A stretch of 64,000 nucleotides of DNA from Rheinheimera nanhaiensis E407-8. Its GTDB lineage: Bacteria > Pseudomonadota > Gammaproteobacteria > Enterobacterales > Alteromonadaceae. Below the pieces are notes generated by a model. That model was not told where the DNA came from. It saw only the letters and a program-made list of their open reading frames with translations, and ran no database searches. Positions 55,747-64,000 of the stretch are shown here, one piece after another. A program made the position numbers and the translations under genes. Location of the stretch: positions 83,304 through 147,303 of the forward strand of contig NZ_BAFK01000010.1 in NCBI RefSeq assembly GCF_000296695.1. The letters are read 5' to 3'. Numbering within the stretch: position 1 is the first letter of the stretch; every line of letters begins with the position of its first letter.

Positions 55747-57644
55747 TGGAGTTATTACGTTTTCAGCAGGCGTGTTTGGCCTTTGGTACCCACCCGATTT
55801 TAGATCATGTCGATTTTAGTTTATTCAGTGGCGAACGGGTCTGTCTGGTTGGCCGTAATGGCGCCGGCAAATCGTCATTATTGAAATTGCTGACCGGTCA
55901 GCAAAATTTAGACGATGGTCAAATCGTCGTTAATACCGGCGTGGTGATAAGCCGGCTGGAGCAAGATCCACCAGCCAAAATGGACGTTAAAATTGCCGAC
56001 TTTATTCGCGAAGGCGCCGGTGATCTCGCTGCCAAGCTGCAGCAGTTCTATACCCTGTCGGAAAATTTAGACGGTGCCACGGATGCCGATTACCGCTTGT
56101 TTGAGCAGCTGCAGGCTGAAATGGATACCCGCGATGGTTGGGGATTAGAGGCTCGCGTGGCCGATTTATGCCAGCAGTTTGAGATGAACCCTGATGCCAG
56201 TTTAGCCACCTTATCAGGCGGTTGGCTGCGTAAAGCGGCTTTAGCCAGGGCGCTTATCGCCAAACCGGATATTTTGTTACTGGATGAGCCCACTAACCAT
56301 TTAGACGTGGCCGCCATTCAGTGGCTGGAGCAGTTTTTACTGAATTTCTCCGGTGCCATTATTTTTATCTCGCATGACCGCGCTTTTATCCGCGCGCTGG
56401 CCAGCCGCATTATCGACTTAGACCGCGGCCAATTAACCTCGCACCCGGGTAATTATCAGGAATATCTGGATCGCAAACAGAAAATGTTGGAAGACGAGCA
56501 GCAGCATAATGCGCTGTTTGATAAAAAGTTAGCCGAAGAAGAAGTGTGGATCCGCCAGGGCATTAAAGCGCGCCGAACCCGCAACGAAGGCCGGGTGAGG
56601 GCACTTAAAGCATTGCGCCGTGAGCGCGCCGAACGGGTAGAAACCCTGGGTAAGGTTGACTTTAACATCGAGCAGGCAGACCGCTCAGGCAAGCTGGTGT
56701 TTGAGACCAAAGCCATTAGCTGTGCCTTCAACGGTAAAACCATTATCGATAAGCTGGATCTGTTAGTTATGCGCGGAGACCGTGTAGCGCTGGTAGGGCC
56801 AAACGGTGTCGGTAAATCTACACTGATTAAGTTGTTACTGGGTGATTACCAGCAGGATAGCGGCGAGATTAAACGCGGCACCAATATTGAAGTGGCCTAT
56901 TTTGATCAGCACCGGATGGCGCTGGATTTAGAGGCCACGGTGCAGGATAACGTGGCTGAAGGTAAGCAGGAAATTAGCCAAAATGGTAAAACCCGCCATG
57001 TACTGAGTTACCTGCAGGATTTTTTATTTCCGCCGGCACGGGCTCGTACTCCGGTAAAAGCTTTATCCGGCGGGGAGAAAAACCGCCTGCTGTTGGCCAA
57101 ACTGTTTGCCAAGCCCAGCAATCTGCTAATACTGGATGAGCCCACCAACGATCTTGATGTCGAAACGCTGGAGCTGCTCGAGGATATACTGCAGCAATAT
57201 CAGGGCACCGTACTGCTGGTAAGCCACGACCGTGAGTTTGTCAATAACACTGTAACCAGCTCACTGTTATTTGCCGGTGAGGGGCGTATTGTCGAGATTG
57301 CCGGTGGTTATGATGATGTTATTGCTTACCAGCAACGGCAGCAAACACCGGCGCCGGTACAAAAAGTGACAAAAAACAGCACTGCCGTAGCAGAACAAAC
57401 ACCGGTGCAGGCTTCTGTTAGTAGCACGAAGAAGCTATCATACAAAGAAAAACGTGAACTGGAGCTGTTACCGGCACAAATTGAGCAGCTGGAAAGTGAG
57501 CTTGAAGCGTTACAGCTGAAAGTTAATGATGCCGAGTTTTTCAAGCAAAGCAGCGAACAAACCCAAAGCACGTTGAACCTATTGCAACAGACCGAGTCGA
57601 AGTTGGCGCAAGCATACGCGCGCTGGGAAGAATTAGACGCATAA
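55746..57644 (+). CDS. uup: ABC-F ATPase Uup
   Basis: A 632-residue cytoplasmic ABC-F protein without membrane segments, GTG start. Two ATPase domains: Walker A GRNGAGKSSLL and signature LSGGWLRKAALARAL in the first; Walker A GPNGVGKSTLI and signature LSGGEKNRLLLAKL in the second. Both D-loop motifs LLDEPTNHLDV and ILDEPTNDLDV are present. The linker (about 240-310) is basic and helical. A C-terminal coiled-coil domain (about 560-632) is typical of Uup, which acts on ribosomes and on replication intermediates. Confidence 0.95.
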   Translation: MELLRFQQACLAFGTHPILDHVDFSLFSGERVCLVGRNGAGKSSLLKLLTGQQNLDDGQIVVNTGVVISRLEQDPPAKMDVKIADFIREGAGDLAAKLQQFYTLSENLDGATDADYRLFEQLQAEMDTRDGWGLEARVADLCQQFEMNPDASLATLSGGWLRKAALARALIAKPDILLLDEPTNHLDVAAIQWLEQFLLNFSGAIIFISHDRAFIRALASRIIDLDRGQLTSHPGNYQEYLDRKQKMLEDEQQHNALFDKKLAEEEVWIRQGIKARRTRNEGRVRALKALRRERAERVETLGKVDFNIEQADRSGKLVFETKAISCAFNGKTIIDKLDLLVMRGDRVALVGPNGVGKSTLIKLLLGDYQQDSGEIKRGTNIEVAYFDQHRMALDLEATVQDNVAEGKQEISQNGKTRHVLSYLQDFLFPPARARTPVKALSGGEKNRLLLAKLFAKPSNLLILDEPTNDLDVETLELLEDILQQYQGTVLLVSHDREFVNNTVTSSLLFAGEGRIVEIAGGYDDVIAYQQRQQTPAPVQKVTKNSTAVAEQTPVQASVSSTKKLSYKEKRELELLPAQIEQLESELEALQLKVNDAEFFKQSSEQTQSTLNLLQQTESKLAQAYARWEELDA

Positions 57645-57670
57645 GAAAGAAGTAAATTTAGGGGCTTAGA

Positions 57671-59449
57671 ATGAAGTTATCTCGCATCAGTCTGGCGATT
57701 TTGCCGCTGTTAAGTTTGTGTTCGGTACAGGCGGCCGTGTATAGCGTCGAAGAGATTGGTGAAGTTGAACAGGTGAAGTCCACCTATGCTGCGGCGTTAA
57801 ATGATAATGGCGATAGCGTATTTAATGGCGCAATCAGAAGTATTCAGCAAGATATTTTCGGCAACACTGAAATATTTCAGTATTTCAATTTTCCGATCCG
57901 GTTAGATCTGATTGATTTTGATGACGAGGCAGTACAAGCCTTGTTTACAGACGAGCAACTGGCAGATGTTACCAGTGGCACTATTACTAACGATATTATG
58001 CAAATTCTGTTGCAACGAAATCCCGCAGCACAGCCGATTGGTAATGCATTAAGCTATCTGCAGCAAGGCACATCAGTTGCAATTAACCCGTTGTTGCGAG
58101 ATACAAACATGAGCCGGGGAAACAGTGAATATTTGTATGATATCAACAATGCCGGCGTAGCCGTGGGTGTAGCGACGACCACGTTTGAACTGACCAGTTT
58201 TACTCCCGAGGCGACCACCGAGCAACCAGAGCCTGTGGCAACAGATTTTTGGGTGCCACAAGCTGGCTATCAGTTAGGTGTAGTGCTAAAAGATGGCATT
58301 AGCACACTGTTGCAACCGCCTTATCAAGAATTTGGCGGCGGTTTCTCGGGTGCGAATGGCGTAAGTGAAGATGGTCATATTGCCGGTTATGGCAGTATTG
58401 GCTTACCTGAAAGTGTGCAAACCAGTTTAACTACCGCTTGTGATGGTAAAAATCAGCCAATTGAGGTTTGCTTATACCGTAACACGGTCAGAAGTTCAGG
58501 CGCTAGCCTTTATCAGCAGCGGGCAATGCTGTGGCAATTACAGGACGACGGCTCTGCTGCTGAACCTCTGGTACTGGGTTTTTTGGGTGAGAAAAATACC
58601 GGCGAAACATACACCGACACTGCTGTAGCAATTAATTACGATAGCTATAACCAGGCCAATGCGGTTAATAGCAAAGGTATCGCCGTAGGTCATTCGATGT
58701 ACAGTGATTCTGATCGTAAGTTCCGTTATCAGGCTGGTGTAGCTGAAGCGGCTTACCGTCAGGCTCATGCAACATTGTTTGTTGATGGTGAAACCTTACC
58801 TATGGTAGACCCGAATGAATGGTTTGTTATTACCAACGCCGCGGCGTTTCAGGTCGCTAGTAGCGCAGTAGATATTAACGAAAATGATGTAGCCGTTGGT
58901 TATGCCAGTAAAGTTATAAACGGTAATGTGCGAAGCAAGTTGTTTTATCACGACTACAACTCAGGCCAAACCCGTTTTGTTAATGGTTTTTTTGATAGCT
59001 CCAACACGATACCAAGTGCAATTAACGACAGTAATCAGATTGTAGGGCGGGCAGAGGTGATTATTGGCGGTACCACTACGCGTCGCTTGCATGGTTTTGT
59101 TTACGATATCGCCACTGAACAATTTACCGATTTGAACAGCCAGCTAAGCTGTGACTCGCCATATACCATTGTTGATGCGAAAGACATTAATAATAACGGT
59201 GGAATTCTCGCTACGGCCTTGGTGGAAAAAGAGCGTAAAGACTTACTGGGTAATGTCGTGCTGGACGAGCAGGGTAATCCGCAAATGGAAGAGGTTGCCA
59301 TTACGGTAAAATTGCAGCCGGTTGCAAATGGCGAACCTGAAACCTGTGGTGGTGAGCAAACAGAGTATGAACGCAAAGGTGGTGCTGCTGGCGTTTTGTC
59401 ATTGCTGTTTGGCGGTATCATACTGGGTTGGCGTCGCCGTAAGGCCTGA
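57671..59449 (+). CDS. DUF3466-family secreted protein with C-terminal GlyGly-CTERM-like tail
   Basis: A 592-residue exported protein. The signal peptide (1-21, VQAA) is followed by the DUF3466 opening (AVYSVEEIGEVEQVKSTYAAALND), with repeated A-x-N-x-x-x-V-G-x-x patterns (DINENDVAVGYA, AINDSNQIVGRA, DINNNGGILATA), possibly a beta-propeller. The tail is GG-A-A-G-VLSLLFGGIILGW-RRRK. A Gly-rich stretch, one hydrophobic segment and a basic end match the GlyGly-CTERM sorting signal handled by rhombosortase. The function is unknown. Confidence 0.85.
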   Translation: MKLSRISLAILPLLSLCSVQAAVYSVEEIGEVEQVKSTYAAALNDNGDSVFNGAIRSIQQDIFGNTEIFQYFNFPIRLDLIDFDDEAVQALFTDEQLADVTSGTITNDIMQILLQRNPAAQPIGNALSYLQQGTSVAINPLLRDTNMSRGNSEYLYDINNAGVAVGVATTTFELTSFTPEATTEQPEPVATDFWVPQAGYQLGVVLKDGISTLLQPPYQEFGGGFSGANGVSEDGHIAGYGSIGLPESVQTSLTTACDGKNQPIEVCLYRNTVRSSGASLYQQRAMLWQLQDDGSAAEPLVLGFLGEKNTGETYTDTAVAINYDSYNQANAVNSKGIAVGHSMYSDSDRKFRYQAGVAEAAYRQAHATLFVDGETLPMVDPNEWFVITNAAAFQVASSAVDINENDVAVGYASKVINGNVRSKLFYHDYNSGQTRFVNGFFDSSNTIPSAINDSNQIVGRAEVIIGGTTTRRLHGFVYDIATEQFTDLNSQLSCDSPYTIVDAKDINNNGGILATALVEKERKDLLGNVVLDEQGNPQMEEVAITVKLQPVANGEPETCGGEQTEYERKGGAAGVLSLLFGGIILGWRRRKA

Positions 59450-59465
59450 AATTAGATTTAAATAT

Positions 59466-59489
59466 AAAGCTGCTGCGGCAGCTTTTTTA
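59466..59489 (+). terminator. Terminator after DUF3466 gene
   Basis: AAAGCTGC-TGCG-GCAGCTTTTTTATT: a GC stem followed by T6. The remaining gap to rmf (59490-59664) is AT-rich and holds no gene. Confidence 0.75.
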
Positions 59490-59663
59490 TTACCTTCAGT
59501 TTGTTACGCACTGGCGCTATAAAAAAATATTTTTTAGTGTAATTAGATATAAATAATTTTGTCATCATAACTTAAACAACTTCAGCTTGTTAGCCGTTGT
59601 CAAGCGATTAATCTGCCAAAGTGCAATTGAACCTTTCGCCAGCGTCAACTATCAATAAAGAGT

Positions 59664-59685
59664 AACCGCACAGCGTGCTGCGGTT
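59664..59685 (+). promoter_or_regulatory. Hairpin in the rmf leader
   Basis: AACCGCA-CAGCGTGC-TGCGGTT is a 7-bp perfect stem about 35 bp before the rmf ATG, followed by ATTATTATTAT. It may modulate rmf transcription or message stability. No T run makes it a clear terminator. Confidence 0.45.
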
Positions 59686-59719
59686 ATTATTATCAGAACA
59701 AGTTGAGGAAGACTGCCGT

Positions 59720-59902
59720 ATGAAAAGACAAAAACGTGATCGTCTGGAACGTGCTCATGCTCAAGGTTATCGCGCCGGTGTTACCGGGCGTTCAAAAGAA
59801 ATCTGCCCTTATCAAAGTTTAGATACGCGCTCACAGTGGTTAGGAGGCTGGCGCGAGGCCATTGAAGACAGAAGTGTCGGCCTATTCAATAAAGGCCAGT
59901 AA
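59720..59902 (+). CDS. rmf: Ribosome modulation factor
   Basis: A 60-residue basic protein that dimerises 70S ribosomes in stationary phase. The start is ATG 59720 with GAGGAAG upstream. The family signature is KRDRLERAHAQGYRAGVTGR, then CPYQSLDTRSQWLGGWREA. It is monocistronic, with the 13-bp tandem duplication at its stop and a terminator shared with fabA. Confidence 0.97.
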   Translation: MKRQKRDRLERAHAQGYRAGVTGRSKEICPYQSLDTRSQWLGGWREAIEDRSVGLFNKGQ

Positions 59903-59913
59903 TAAAGGCCAGT
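59888..59913 (+). repeat. 13-bp tandem duplication over the rmf stop codon
   Basis: AATAAAGGCCAGT occurs twice in direct succession (59888-59900 and 59901-59913). The first copy encodes the last residues NKGQ and, with the next bases, the TAA stop. The second copy is untranslated. It is a small recent duplication or slip. Confidence 0.8.
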
Positions 59914-59929
59914 AAGTTCGGCGATTAAC

Positions 59930-59960
59930 AAAAAGCCCCGTTGAGATACGGGGCTTTGTT
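59930..59960. terminator. Bidirectional terminator between rmf and fabA
   Basis: AAAAAGCCCCG-TTGAGATA-CGGGGCTTTGTTGTTTTT, a 7-bp GC stem with A's and T's on each side between convergent genes. Confidence 0.8.
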
Positions 59961-59985
59961 GTTTTTCAGGCTTAAGCAGTAGCGC

Positions 59986-60498
59986 TTAGAAGCTGGACGT
60001 ATCCTGAAACAAGCCCACTTTTAAGTCGGTAGCGGCGTAAATGTCACGGCCATCCACACTGACCACGCCATCACCAATGCCCATAAACAGTTTGCGCTTG
60101 ATTACCCGCTTCATATTAATGGTATAAGTGACTTTTTTTGCGGTAGGGAGTATTTGACCGGTAAATTTAACTTCACCGACGCCCAGCGCACGGCCTTTAC
60201 CCGGGCCGCCAGACCAGCCTAAAAAGAAGCCGACCAGTTGCCACATGGCATCCAGGCCTAAACAGCCCGGCATAACAGGGTCACCTTTAAAGTGGCAGGC
60301 AAAAAACCACAGTTCAGGCGTAATATCCAGCTCGGCGATGATCTGGCCTTTACCATACAAGCCGCCCTCTTCAGAAATGTGGACGATACGGTCCATCATC
60401 AGCATATTGTCAGAGGGGAGCTGGCTGTTGCCGGGGCCAAATAGTTCGCCATTACCACAGGCAATTAAATCTTCTTTTGTAAAGCTATTCTTAGTCAT
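59986..60498 (-). CDS. fabA: 3-hydroxydecanoyl-ACP dehydratase/isomerase
   Basis: Introduces the cis double bond in unsaturated fatty acid synthesis. It has 170 residues, the usual length. The hot-dog fold active site has H69 ([14 protein letters not shown]) and D83 (GLDAMWQL), matching the His/Asp pair of the family. The [11 protein letters not shown] and [12 protein letters not shown] segments are conserved. It is monocistronic. The 143-bp gap upstream to the small 60642 gene holds no gene and may carry its promoter. Confidence 0.97.
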   Translation of the reverse strand: MTKNSFTKEDLIACGNGELFGPGNSQLPSDNMLMMDRIVHISEEGGLYGKGQIIAELDITPELWFFACHFKGDPVMPGCLGLDAMWQLVGFFLGWSGGPGKGRALGVGEVKFTGQILPTAKKVTYTINMKRVIKRKLFMGIGDGVVSVDGRDIYAATDLKVGLFQDTSSF

Positions 60499-60641
60499 GT
60501 ATGTTTTATCCAGTAAAATTTGTCGGCCACTTTAGCGAACAGTTGTACGCCAGACAAGTCCGATTTGTAACAGTACCACCAATACGCACCAACCTCTGCC
60601 CTGGTTGAGTGTATGACCATTAGATGACCAAAGAGTGAAAC

Positions 60642-60899
60642 ATGACAAAGCCAACCACCAAGGCATTGAGTAACGCCGAAAAGCAACAGCGTTATCGGGA
60701 GCGGCAAAAGCAATCGGGCAAAAAAGAACTGCGCGGCTATCTGACGCCAGAAGCGCTGACTTGCTATAGCGAAATACAGCAAAAAACCGATTGGAACGAC
60801 AGCACCTTGCTTAGCAATGCGATTCGGTTGATGTATGCGGCACATAAATGTGGCCAAATTGGCCTGTTAAATAGCTGGCTGACCGAACATAAGCGCTAA
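60642..60899 (+). CDS. Small basic protein of unknown function, RHH-like look
   Basis: An 85-residue basic protein I do not recognise by name. A Lys/Arg/Gln-rich N terminus (NAEKQQRYRERQKQSGKKE) precedes a beta-strand-like segment (LRGYLTPEALTCYSEIQ) and helices. This fits a ribbon-helix-helix or MobC-like DNA-binding protein in shape only. Its own start region overlaps nothing. No toxin partner is adjacent. The coding call rests on length, start context (AGAGTGAAAC upstream) and composition. Confidence 0.6.
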   Translation: MTKPTTKALSNAEKQQRYRERQKQSGKKELRGYLTPEALTCYSEIQQKTDWNDSTLLSNAIRLMYAAHKCGQIGLLNSWLTEHKR

Positions 60900-60977
60900 A
60901 CATCGGTGTACAGCGGTGTTTTGCCCACGCTAACAGCGTTATAATGGCGCATCTGTTGTTGGCCATTGAGGCATCTG

Positions 60978-61835
60978 ATGATTCTGTTTGTACGTGACCT
61001 GACGGTAATTGATTTCTCTTACCTGTGCCCTAAGCGCGGCATGCTGGGCGAGAGTTATATTGTGGATGTTGAGCTGCATGGCGGTTTGGATCAAACGTCA
61101 ATGGTGCTGGATTTTAGCAAAGTTAAAAAAGTGATTAAGCAGGCCATCGATAACCTGGTCGATCATAAACTGGCGCTGCCTGCGGCCAACCCGGCGTTGC
61201 AGTTAAGTCAAACTGGCGACAGTAGCGTGCTGCGATTTGACAGCCTGCGCGGCGTGATAAAAATGGCCGCACCGCAGCAGGCCGTGGTCGCGATACCAAC
61301 CGAGCAGATTAATGAGCACAGCGTCAGTGCCTTTTTGATTGAGCAAATTATGCCGCTGCTACCGGCTAACGTAAAACAGCTGAATTTGACGCTGCGACCC
61401 GAAGCCACAACAGGGTTTTATTACCATTACAGCCACGGCTTAAAAAAGCATGATGGTAATTGCCAGCGCATCGCGCATGGTCATCGTTCGACTATTCAAA
61501 TCTATACCGATGGCATGTTAGCACCACGGCTGAACAAATACTGGTGTGAGCGCTGGCAAGATATCTACCTGGGGACAGCCGAAGATCAGGTGGCGCCGAC
61601 TGAGCTTAAAGTTCTTATGGCCGAAGCCGGAGATTACTGCTTTGCTTATCAGGCGGCTCAGGGCTGGTTTGAGCTGACCATGCCACCAACGCACTGTGAA
61701 ATAGTCCCCTGTGATACGACAGTTGAATGCCTGGCAGAATTTATTGCGATGAGCTTAAAACAACAGGATGCCAGCAAAAATTATAAGGTAGTTGCATATG
61801 AAGGTGTGGGTAAAGGCGCTATCGCTGCTTGTTAG
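60978..61835 (+). CDS. Two-domain 6-carboxytetrahydropterin-synthase-like (QueD-like) protein
   Basis: A 285-residue protein built of two tunnelling-fold units (start ATG 60978 after GAGG). In the N-terminal unit, CPKRGMLGESYIVDVELHG aligns with the QueD stretch C-G-R-L-H-G-H-S-F, but the zinc pair HGH is LGE. VLDFSKVKKVIK and VDHKLAL match the QueD core. The C-terminal unit keeps C162 and H167/H169 (GNCQRIAHGHRSTIQIY). One site may thus be active and one structural. Function is unproven. Its end overlaps the M23 gene by 38 bp. Confidence 0.7.
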   Translation: MILFVRDLTVIDFSYLCPKRGMLGESYIVDVELHGGLDQTSMVLDFSKVKKVIKQAIDNLVDHKLALPAANPALQLSQTGDSSVLRFDSLRGVIKMAAPQQAVVAIPTEQINEHSVSAFLIEQIMPLLPANVKQLNLTLRPEATTGFYYHYSHGLKKHDGNCQRIAHGHRSTIQIYTDGMLAPRLNKYWCERWQDIYLGTAEDQVAPTELKVLMAEAGDYCFAYQAAQGWFELTMPPTHCEIVPCDTTVECLAEFIAMSLKQQDASKNYKVVAYEGVGKGAIAAC

Positions 61836-62625
61836 CTTAAGCGCCAGTGTATCGGCATTTGACGATTTAACGCTGGAAGGCCAGTTTACGCAGGGTGGGC
61901 TTATCCGGGGCCAGTTACCCGGTGTGAGTAAAGCCTGGTTTAACGACACACCGCTGCCTGTGAGCGCCGATGGCCGTTTTGTCTTTGGCGTCGGCCGCGA
62001 TGCACCGGCTAACCACGAGTTACATCTGGAGCGTGATGGAAAAAAGGTTACCAAATCCTTGCAGTTCAGTCCCCGCCAGTATGATATCCAGCGTGTTAAC
62101 GGCGTGGCACAAAAGTATGTTACGCCACCGAGCGACGTCACAGAGCGGATCCGGCGCGATAACCAAAAGGTACGCATAGTCAGAACCACACAAAGTGCGC
62201 TGCCTTATATTTTTACCACACCGATTATGCCGGCAGCAGGCCGCATTTCCGGTGTTTACGGCAGCCAACGCATCTTTAATGGTGAGCCACGTAACCCGCA
62301 TTATGGACTAGATGTGGCGGCGCCTACTGGCACCCCAGTAATAGCGCCGCTTAGCGGTACTGTGCTGTTAGCAGATGATTTGTACTATTCAGGCTTAACG
62401 TTAATTATCGACCATGGATTTGGTGTCAGCTCTACCTTTATGCACCTGGATAGCTTTACAGTGCAAGAGGGCGCCAAGGTAGTGCAGGGCGATCAAATAG
62501 GCACCATAGGTGCAACGGGCCGGGTAACCGGGCCGCACCTGGACTGGCGCATTAACTGGCAGCAGGAGCGGTTAGATCCTGCCTTACTGCCGGGGCTTGC
62601 TATTACACTGCCAAAGGCGAAGTAA
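61798..62625 (+). CDS. Secreted M23 metallopeptidase
   Basis: A 275-residue exported peptidoglycan peptidase-like protein. A signal peptide (1-20, SVSA) is followed by a beta-rich N domain and the LytM core: H168-x3-D172 (NPHYGLDVAAPTG), STFMHLDS with H216, and G-P-H247-L-D249-W. In many M23 enzymes the last motif is H-x-H, with the second His a zinc ligand; here it is Asp. An Asp ligand or loss of activity are both possible. Start ATG 61798 lies inside the QueD-like gene. Confidence 0.88.
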   Translation: MKVWVKALSLLVSLSASVSAFDDLTLEGQFTQGGLIRGQLPGVSKAWFNDTPLPVSADGRFVFGVGRDAPANHELHLERDGKKVTKSLQFSPRQYDIQRVNGVAQKYVTPPSDVTERIRRDNQKVRIVRTTQSALPYIFTTPIMPAAGRISGVYGSQRIFNGEPRNPHYGLDVAAPTGTPVIAPLSGTVLLADDLYYSGLTLIIDHGFGVSSTFMHLDSFTVQEGAKVVQGDQIGTIGATGRVTGPHLDWRINWQQERLDPALLPGLAITLPKAK

Positions 62626-62644
62626 TCCGCGTGTGGCCAACAAA

Positions 62645-64000
62645 TTAGGCGCTTTCGTCCAGCCAGGCTTTGCATAGCCGCTCGTCTTTCACCGTTAGTA
62701 CCGCTACCTGCTGTGTGGCCGTATTTAGCGGCAGGCTGGCCATTAACAGCCGGTCTTTGCGATAAAAGTGGACTTGCAACTGGCTACCCAGGCTGTAACG
62801 GCTTAACAGCTTACTCAGGTTGTCGGCGCTAACTTTAATGCCATCAATCGCCAGCAACTGATCACCCGCCATCAAACCGGCGTTATGCGCATTGCCGCCC
62901 TGATACACCTGGCTAAGCTGCAGCAGGCCATTAACCACTTTAGTTTGAGCACCAATAAAGATGCTGTCATTGTGGCTGTTGCCGCCGTTGTCATCCATAT
63001 GCTGCATCGGCCGGTAGACCAGTTCCAGCCCCAGCGCGGGCAGTGTCTGTTGCAGTGGCAAAGGTGCCGCCTGTGCAAGCCACTGCGTCAATACGGCCGC
63101 CAGTTCAGTAAAACCCAGCTGCGTTAAGCTAAGCGCAACTGCATTATCCGCTGTGCCGCTGCTCAGGTAGTGCTGCCACAACTGGCGTACCAGTTGCTGC
63201 AAACTGCTGCCGTTGGCGCGCAGTTGTGCTTCCAGACACAGCGCCAGTAGCGCACCTTTGACATAATAACTTACCACCGCATTGGGTGCATTTTCGTCCT
63301 GTTTGTAAAACTTGGTCCAGGCGGTAAAGCTGCTGTCTAACAGACTTTGTGCGCTATCACTGGGGTTACGGCTAACGCGGCTGATGGTTTTTTCCAGGCT
63401 GTTAATATAGCGCTCAGCGGGTATCAGCCCGGCTTTGACCAGGGCTAAATCATCAAAGTAAGAGGTAAAGCCCTCATACAGCCACAGCTGCGAGGTATAT
63501 TGCTCGGCGCTTAATTGATAGGGATGAAAGCAGGCCGGCTTTAACCGTTTAACCCACCAGGTATGAAAATACTCGTGGCTACACAGTGCCAACAGGTTTT
63601 GATAGTTGTCGTCAATCTCTGTCGCGCCGGGGGCGGGTAAGTCAAAGCGGCTACAGAGCAGCAGGGTAGAGTCTTTATGCTCCAGCCCGCCATAACCATC
63701 TTCGGTCACCCAAAGTAAAAACCAGTATTGTTTAAGATCGTCTGGCAGCGCACCAAACACCGCCTTTTGCTGCTGACAAATGCTTGCTAAATCGTCGCTA
63801 AAACGGGCTAAATTAGTGCGGTTATCGCCGCTGACCACCAGATAATGCGGTACCTCATCAATAATAAACTGGCTAAGGCTAAAACGGCCGAGTAGCAGCG
63901 GGCTGTCGATAAGCTCGTCATAGTTGGCGGCCTGATAGCGGCCAAAACCCAGCGCTTTGGTGGCACTATGGCGGGCTAATGCCGTGGCTACCCCCCCGGC
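62645..64000 (-). CDS. M61-family peptidase with PDZ domain, 5' end outside window
   Basis: A partial M61 (glycyl aminopeptidase-like) protein. The frame is open to base 64000, so the internal GTG at 63838 is not its start. The zinc motif is HEYFHTWW in ALCSHEYFHTWWVK, followed by the LWLYEGFTSYFDDLAL Glu motif. A C-terminal PDZ domain (about the last 110 residues, NAGLMAGDQLLAIDGIKV) binds peptide ends. It is convergent with the M23 gene, 19 bp apart. Location (periplasm or cytoplasm) cannot be told without the N terminus. Confidence 0.93.
   Translation of the reverse strand, partial: AGGVATALARHSATKALGFGRYQAANYDELIDSPLLLGRFSLSQFIIDEVPHYLVVSGDNRTNLARFSDDLASICQQQKAVFGALPDDLKQYWFLLWVTEDGYGGLEHKDSTLLLCSRFDLPAPGATEIDDNYQNLLALCSHEYFHTWWVKRLKPACFHPYQLSAEQYTSQLWLYEGFTSYFDDLALVKAGLIPAERYINSLEKTISRVSRNPSDSAQSLLDSSFTAWTKFYKQDENAPNAVVSYYVKGALLALCLEAQLRANGSSLQQLVRQLWQHYLSSGTADNAVALSLTQLGFTELAAVLTQWLAQAAPLPLQQTLPALGLELVYRPMQHMDDNGGNSHNDSIFIGAQTKVVNGLLQLSQVYQGGNAHNAGLMAGDQLLAIDGIKVSADNLSKLLSRYSLGSQLQVHFYRKDRLLMASLPLNTATQQVAVLTVKDERLCKAWLDESA

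Noticed and set aside
63838..63838. Start of the M61 gene at GTG 63838
   Set aside because: The frame continues open to 64000 with peptidase-like sequence (FIIDEVPHYLVVSGDN), so the gene start is outside the window.

Overview
The window is a dense stretch of chromosome from a marine or aquatic gammaproteobacterium, most likely in the Alteromonadales/Chromatiaceae area (Rheinheimera, Arsukibacterium, Alishewanella or a relative). This is inferred from the mix of gene families: a class II DAHP synthase, a ppsR/ppsA pair, a TonB-linked sucrose cluster, curli genes, DUF3466 and TIGR02647 families, and an initiator tRNA pair. It was not tested by a database search. Nearly everything is chromosomal housekeeping or catabolic sequence. 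No prophage, insertion sequence, CRISPR array or integrase was seen.

Layout. 0-4.4 kb: the end of a serine hydrolase, then a zinc-ribbon membrane protein, a DUF1315 protein and a long Gln-rich DUF349 protein. 4.4-9.6 kb: asparaginase I and SppA (minus strand), then FadH (plus). 9.8-12.6 kb: glycogen synthesis genes glgC-glgA. 12.6-15.2 kb: a nitroreductase, asnS and a small membrane protein. 15.2-20.2 kb: a complete biotin locus, bioA divergent from bioBFCD, ending in a large hairpin repeat. 20.3-24 kb: pepE, htpX, yjdM, an aminotransferase and a TIGR02647 protein. 24-27.8 kb: a moxR-DUF58-transglutaminase operon. 28-35 kb: a secreted subtilase divergent from a curli cluster (csgB, a very long csgA, csgE, csgF, csgG) with a convergent csgD-type regulator. 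35-40.4 kb: a tyrosine phosphatase, class II DAHP synthase, and ppsR divergent from ppsA. 40.4-48 kb: a sucrose regulon (fructokinase, LacI regulator, sucrose phosphorylase, MFS transporter, TonB receptor) carrying three copies of one 14-bp operator. 48-52.8 kb: selO, then a solute-binding protein translationally coupled to a sensor kinase whose phospho-acceptor His is replaced by Arg. 52.8-53.2 kb: two initiator tRNA genes and degenerate tRNA-like repeats. 53.4-59.5 kb: rlmKL, a glutaredoxin-like protein, uup and a DUF3466 protein. 59.7-64 kb: rmf, fabA, a small unknown protein, a two-domain QueD-like protein, an M23 peptidase and an M61 peptidase that runs off the end.

How the genes work together. 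The sucrose cluster forms a full route: outer-membrane uptake (TonB receptor), inner-membrane uptake (MFS), phosphorolysis to glucose-1-phosphate and fructose, and fructose phosphorylation. The glucose-1-phosphate could feed GlgC/GlgA. The curli cluster encodes nucleator, major fibre subunit, chaperone/adaptor, surface factor and secretion pore, with a CsgD-like regulator next to it.

The items most worth a second look are: the curlin with about 20 rungs and an altered Gln ladder; the kinase with an Arg in its H-box, its partner binding protein and the 26-bp perfect palindrome in front of them; the degenerate initiator-tRNA array; the fused QueD-like protein; and the cruciform repeat after bioD.
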